The translations under genes were made by a program, and so were the position numbers. Under the pieces are notes generated by a model. It was not told where the DNA came from, made no database searches, and saw only the letters and a program-made list of their open reading frames with translations. 64,000 bases of DNA from Lachnospiraceae bacterium. GTDB taxonomy: Bacteria; Bacillota; Clostridia; Lachnospirales; Lachnospiraceae. Shown here piece by piece: positions 61,945 through 64,000 of the stretch. Location: the NCBI GenBank assembly GCA_017517305.1, contig JAFWZV010000009.1, positions 96,988 through 160,987 of the forward strand, written 5' to 3'. The number at the start of each line of letters is the position of its first letter. The stretch's first letter is position 1.

Positions 61945-63069
61945 TTAGCCCTTAAAGCCCTCTAGCTTCTTACGCTTATATTCTGAGAAGCGATGCTCCT
62001 CAATAGCCTCTCTAATCTCTTTCATCATATTATTATAAAAATATAAATTATGCAATACACAAAATCTCATACCAAGCATCTCCTTAGCCTTAAGTAAGTG
62101 TCTGATATAAGCTCTTGAATAGCGCTTACATACAGGACATCCACAGCCCTCCTCTATCGGTCTATCATCTGTCTCGTACTTTTGATTAAAGAGATTCAAT
62201 TTACCCTGATTTGTATATACATGGCCATGTCGACCATTTCTAGATGGATAAACGCAGTCAAAGAAATCCACACCTCTTTCAACTGCCTCTAAAATATTAG
62301 CAGGCGTTCCTACACCCATAAGATAAGTTGGTTTATTCTGTGGGAGATATGGAACTGTAGCCTCAATTATTCTGTACATATCCTCATGACTCTCGCCTAC
62401 TGCCAAACCACCTATTGCATATCCGTCCAAATCCATCTCGGATATTACCTTAGCATGCTCAATTCTTATATCTTCGAATATTCCACCTTGGTTTATACCG
62501 AACAGCATCTGCTGCTTATTAATAGTATCCTCTAAGGAATTAAGTCTATTCATCTCATCCTTACAGCGTTTAAGCCATCTGGTGGTTCTATCCACTGAAG
62601 GCTGAATATAATTTCTATCAGCTGTAGCCGGTGGACACTCATCGAATGCCATAGCTATGGTTGATGCCAGATTTGACTGTATCTGCATACTTTCCTCAGG
62701 CCCCATAAATATTTTACGACCATCTATATGAGAGTTAAAATACACTCCCTCTTCCTTAATCTTCCTAAGACCAGCCAGAGAAAAAACCTGAAATCCACCT
62801 GAGTCAGTAAGGATTGGTTTATCCCAGGACATAAACTTGTGAAGTCCACCCATCTGCTTAATGAGCTTATCTCCTGGTCTAACATGAAGATGATAGGTAT
62901 TGGAAAGCTCCACCAAGGTTCCAATCTGCTCCAAATCCTCAGTTGATACTGCACCCTTTATAGCGGCCACTGTACCTACGTTCATAAATACTGGAGTCTG
63001 TATTACTCCATGCGGAGTATGAAACTCACCTCTCTTGGCACATCCATCTGTAGTTATAAGCTTGTACAT
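61945..63069 (-). CDS. tgt: Queuine tRNA-ribosyltransferase
   Basis: Tgt exchanges guanine-34 of certain tRNAs for the queuine precursor preQ1. The 374-residue enzyme has DSGGFQVFSL (substrate-binding Asp) near residue 90, AFDECPPATADRNY, GGLAVGESHE and the zinc site CGCPVCKRYSRAYIRHLLKA with LHNLYF near the C-terminus. The length is normal. The 280 bp upstream show no preQ1 riboswitch that I can recognise. yajC follows on the same strand. Confidence 0.96.
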   Translation of the reverse strand: MYKLITTDGCAKRGEFHTPHGVIQTPVFMNVGTVAAIKGAVSTEDLEQIGTLVELSNTYHLHVRPGDKLIKQMGGLHKFMSWDKPILTDSGGFQVFSLAGLRKIKEEGVYFNSHIDGRKIFMGPEESMQIQSNLASTIAMAFDECPPATADRNYIQPSVDRTTRWLKRCKDEMNRLNSLEDTINKQQMLFGINQGGIFEDIRIEHAKVISEMDLDGYAIGGLAVGESHEDMYRIIEATVPYLPQNKPTYLMGVGTPANILEAVERGVDFFDCVYPSRNGRHGHVYTNQGKLNLFNQKYETDDRPIEEGCGCPVCKRYSRAYIRHLLKAKEMLGMRFCVLHNLYFYNNMMKEIREAIEEHRFSEYKRKKLEGFKG

Positions 63070-63292
63070 ATTATCACCACATTTCTAATCAAGCATACTG
63101 AATTATACACTACATTAGTATTTCATAATATACAAACTGTAATTATGATTCACTATATAGCATGAGCCTGTGGAAATAATCTTTCTGCCCACATATAGCT
63201 CATTAAAACACTTAGGGTATAATAACATATAAAATGCTTTTATTCCACACATTTTTCCATATTTTTATATCAAATATTATTGAATTTAGTAT

Positions 63293-63321
63293 TTGCATTT
63301 TTCCCTATATCTCCTTATAAT
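63293..63321 (+). promoter_or_regulatory. Candidate promoter for the 63350 gene
   Basis: TTGCAT (63293-63298) and TATAAT (63316-63321) are exactly 17 bp apart, and the ATG follows 29 bp later. Confidence 0.7.
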
Positions 63322-63349
63322 AAACCTACCAAAGATTAAGGAGCCGCTT

Positions 63350-63622
63350 ATGTTTAGAATGTGGGGTAAAATAATTAAAAATGGAAAGATTCTACGTGAC
63401 CACGTAGTTTGCATAGAAGACTATTCACTTACTAGAACCAAGAAGGTGTACAAGTCTCTAGATGAGCTATGTCAGGAATTTCAGATAGGAGTTCCCCTTT
63501 GGCTAGAGCTTAACAAGAAGGATTTTATCTGTTTTAATAAAACTAGATTTAATCAGGATAGCTTTATTGATACCATTAATTTTGACTATCTGGAATTTCA
63601 ACTTATAGAAGATGATTATTAA
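63350..63622 (+). CDS. Small conserved-looking hypothetical protein
   Basis: The ATG at 63350 follows TTAAGGAG; the longer frame from 63293 begins in the promoter. The 90-residue protein starts MFRMWGKIIKNGKILRDHVV and has YKSLDELCQEFQIGVPLWLE, then a beta-rich C-terminal part ending EFQLIEDDY. It has no membrane helix or known motif. The gene has its own promoter and a shared terminator with the acidic-repeat gene. Confidence 0.75.
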   Translation: MFRMWGKIIKNGKILRDHVVCIEDYSLTRTKKVYKSLDELCQEFQIGVPLWLELNKKDFICFNKTRFNQDSFIDTINFDYLEFQLIEDDY

Positions 63623-63627
63623 AAATC

Positions 63628-63657
63628 AAGGACGAGGGATATCTCCTCGTCCTCTTT
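63628..63657. terminator. Bidirectional intrinsic terminator
   Basis: AGGACGAGG with its complement and a GATATCT-type middle, followed by CTTTAT, lies between the 63350 gene and the convergent acidic-repeat gene. Confidence 0.85.
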
Positions 63658-63676
63658 ATATTCTTTCGTATATTAT

Positions 63677-64000
63677 TTACTCTTCGTCAGTTTCTTCAGT
63701 ATACTCTTCCTCTGTATCCTCTGAATACTCCTCTTCATCTGCTTCCTCTACTTCATCCTCATCCCATGAAGCGTCTTCATCTGCAGCTTCTTCATATTCC
63801 TCTTCTGCTTCTTCAGCATACTCTTCCTCTGTATCCTCTGAATACTCCTCTTCGTATGTCTCTTCTACTTCTTCCTCGTCCCATGAAGCGTCTTCATCTG
63901 CAGCTTCTTCATATTCCTCTTCTGCTTCTTCAGCATACTCTTCCTCTGTATCCTCTGAATACTCCTCTTCGTATGTCTCTTCTACTTCTTCCTCGTCCCA
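63677..64000 (-). CDS. C-terminal part of an acidic tandem-repeat protein (5' end outside window)
   Basis: An open frame enters from the right edge and stops at 63677, encoding at least 107 residues. It consists of a 39-residue (117-bp) unit repeated nearly three times. The unit holds EEEYSEDTEEEYAEEAEE, EEYEEAADEDASWDEEEVEE and similar, almost only Glu, Asp, Ala, Tyr, Ser and Trp. The unit starts at the plus-strand positions 63701, 63818 and 63935. The last unit diverges, while the inner two are almost identical. The main domain is outside the window, so the function is unknown. Confidence 0.7.
   Translation of the reverse strand, partial: WDEEEVEETYEEEYSEDTEEEYAEEAEEEYEEAADEDASWDEEEVEETYEEEYSEDTEEEYAEEAEEEYEEAADEDASWDEDEVEEADEEEYSEDTEEEYTEETDEE

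Overview
The window looks like a chromosomal segment of an anaerobic, AT-rich Gram-positive bacterium of the Clostridia, most likely family Lachnospiraceae. The reasons are the AT-rich sequence with strong AGGAGG-type ribosome sites, a Firmicutes-type division and cell-wall cluster, a clostripain-family peptidase, a FliB-type flagellin lysine methylase and the GGGtGRT / Fe-S scaffold pair known from anaerobes. No rRNA, tRNA, CRISPR array or transposase gene was seen. I do not assign a genus.

Layout. 0-3.4 kb: a minus-strand MoxR-DUF58-membrane protein operon behind dtd; the last gene runs off the left edge. 3.6-7.1 kb: an anchored C11 peptidase facing a membrane protein. 7.1-12.2 kb: a palindrome-rich gap, then a minus-strand nnr-alr-mazF-corC-yebC operon. 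12.3-16 kb: a leaderless lytic transglycosylase and an FHA-ABC transporter. 16.1-27.7 kb: the dcw cluster in the order mraZ-rsmH-ftsL-pbp-pbp-mraY-murD-ftsW-ftsQ-ftsZ, without murE, murF, murG or ftsA. Its control region (27.67-28.01 kb) has two consensus-like promoters and two arrays of MraZ-like boxes, one with a 10-11 bp period and one with an exact 21 bp period. 28-40.5 kb: housekeeping genes (lgt, ychF, methyltransferase, hslO, plsC-like, WYL regulator, SCP2, PAP2, PHP, GGDEF, a GH2 glycosidase, fliB-like).

40.7-49.5 kb is an accessory island. It holds an ORF6N protein, two near-identical XRE regulators in direct orientation about 7.7 kb apart, two acyl-CoA-ligase-like enzymes, two acyltransferases, a truncated MqsA/YgiT-like zinc ribbon and several unknowns. 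49.5-54.1 kb is a potABCD polyamine importer. 54.3-59.4 kb carries a YbjQ-coiled-coil fusion, an Rpn-like nuclease and a ParB-like protein fused to an RNA-polymerase-alpha C-terminal domain, the last behind a leader with two kink-turn-like hairpins. 59.5-63.1 kb: GGGtGRT protein, Fe-S scaffold, yajC and tgt. The right edge cuts a gene encoding 39-residue acidic tandem repeats.

The most unusual non-coding signals are three dispersed copies (13.25, 32.0 and 39.05 kb) of a structured element whose stems covary, all in gaps between convergent genes, and the mraZ control region. Starts were moved from the longest frame wherever a ribosome site clearly favoured another codon; the entries say so.
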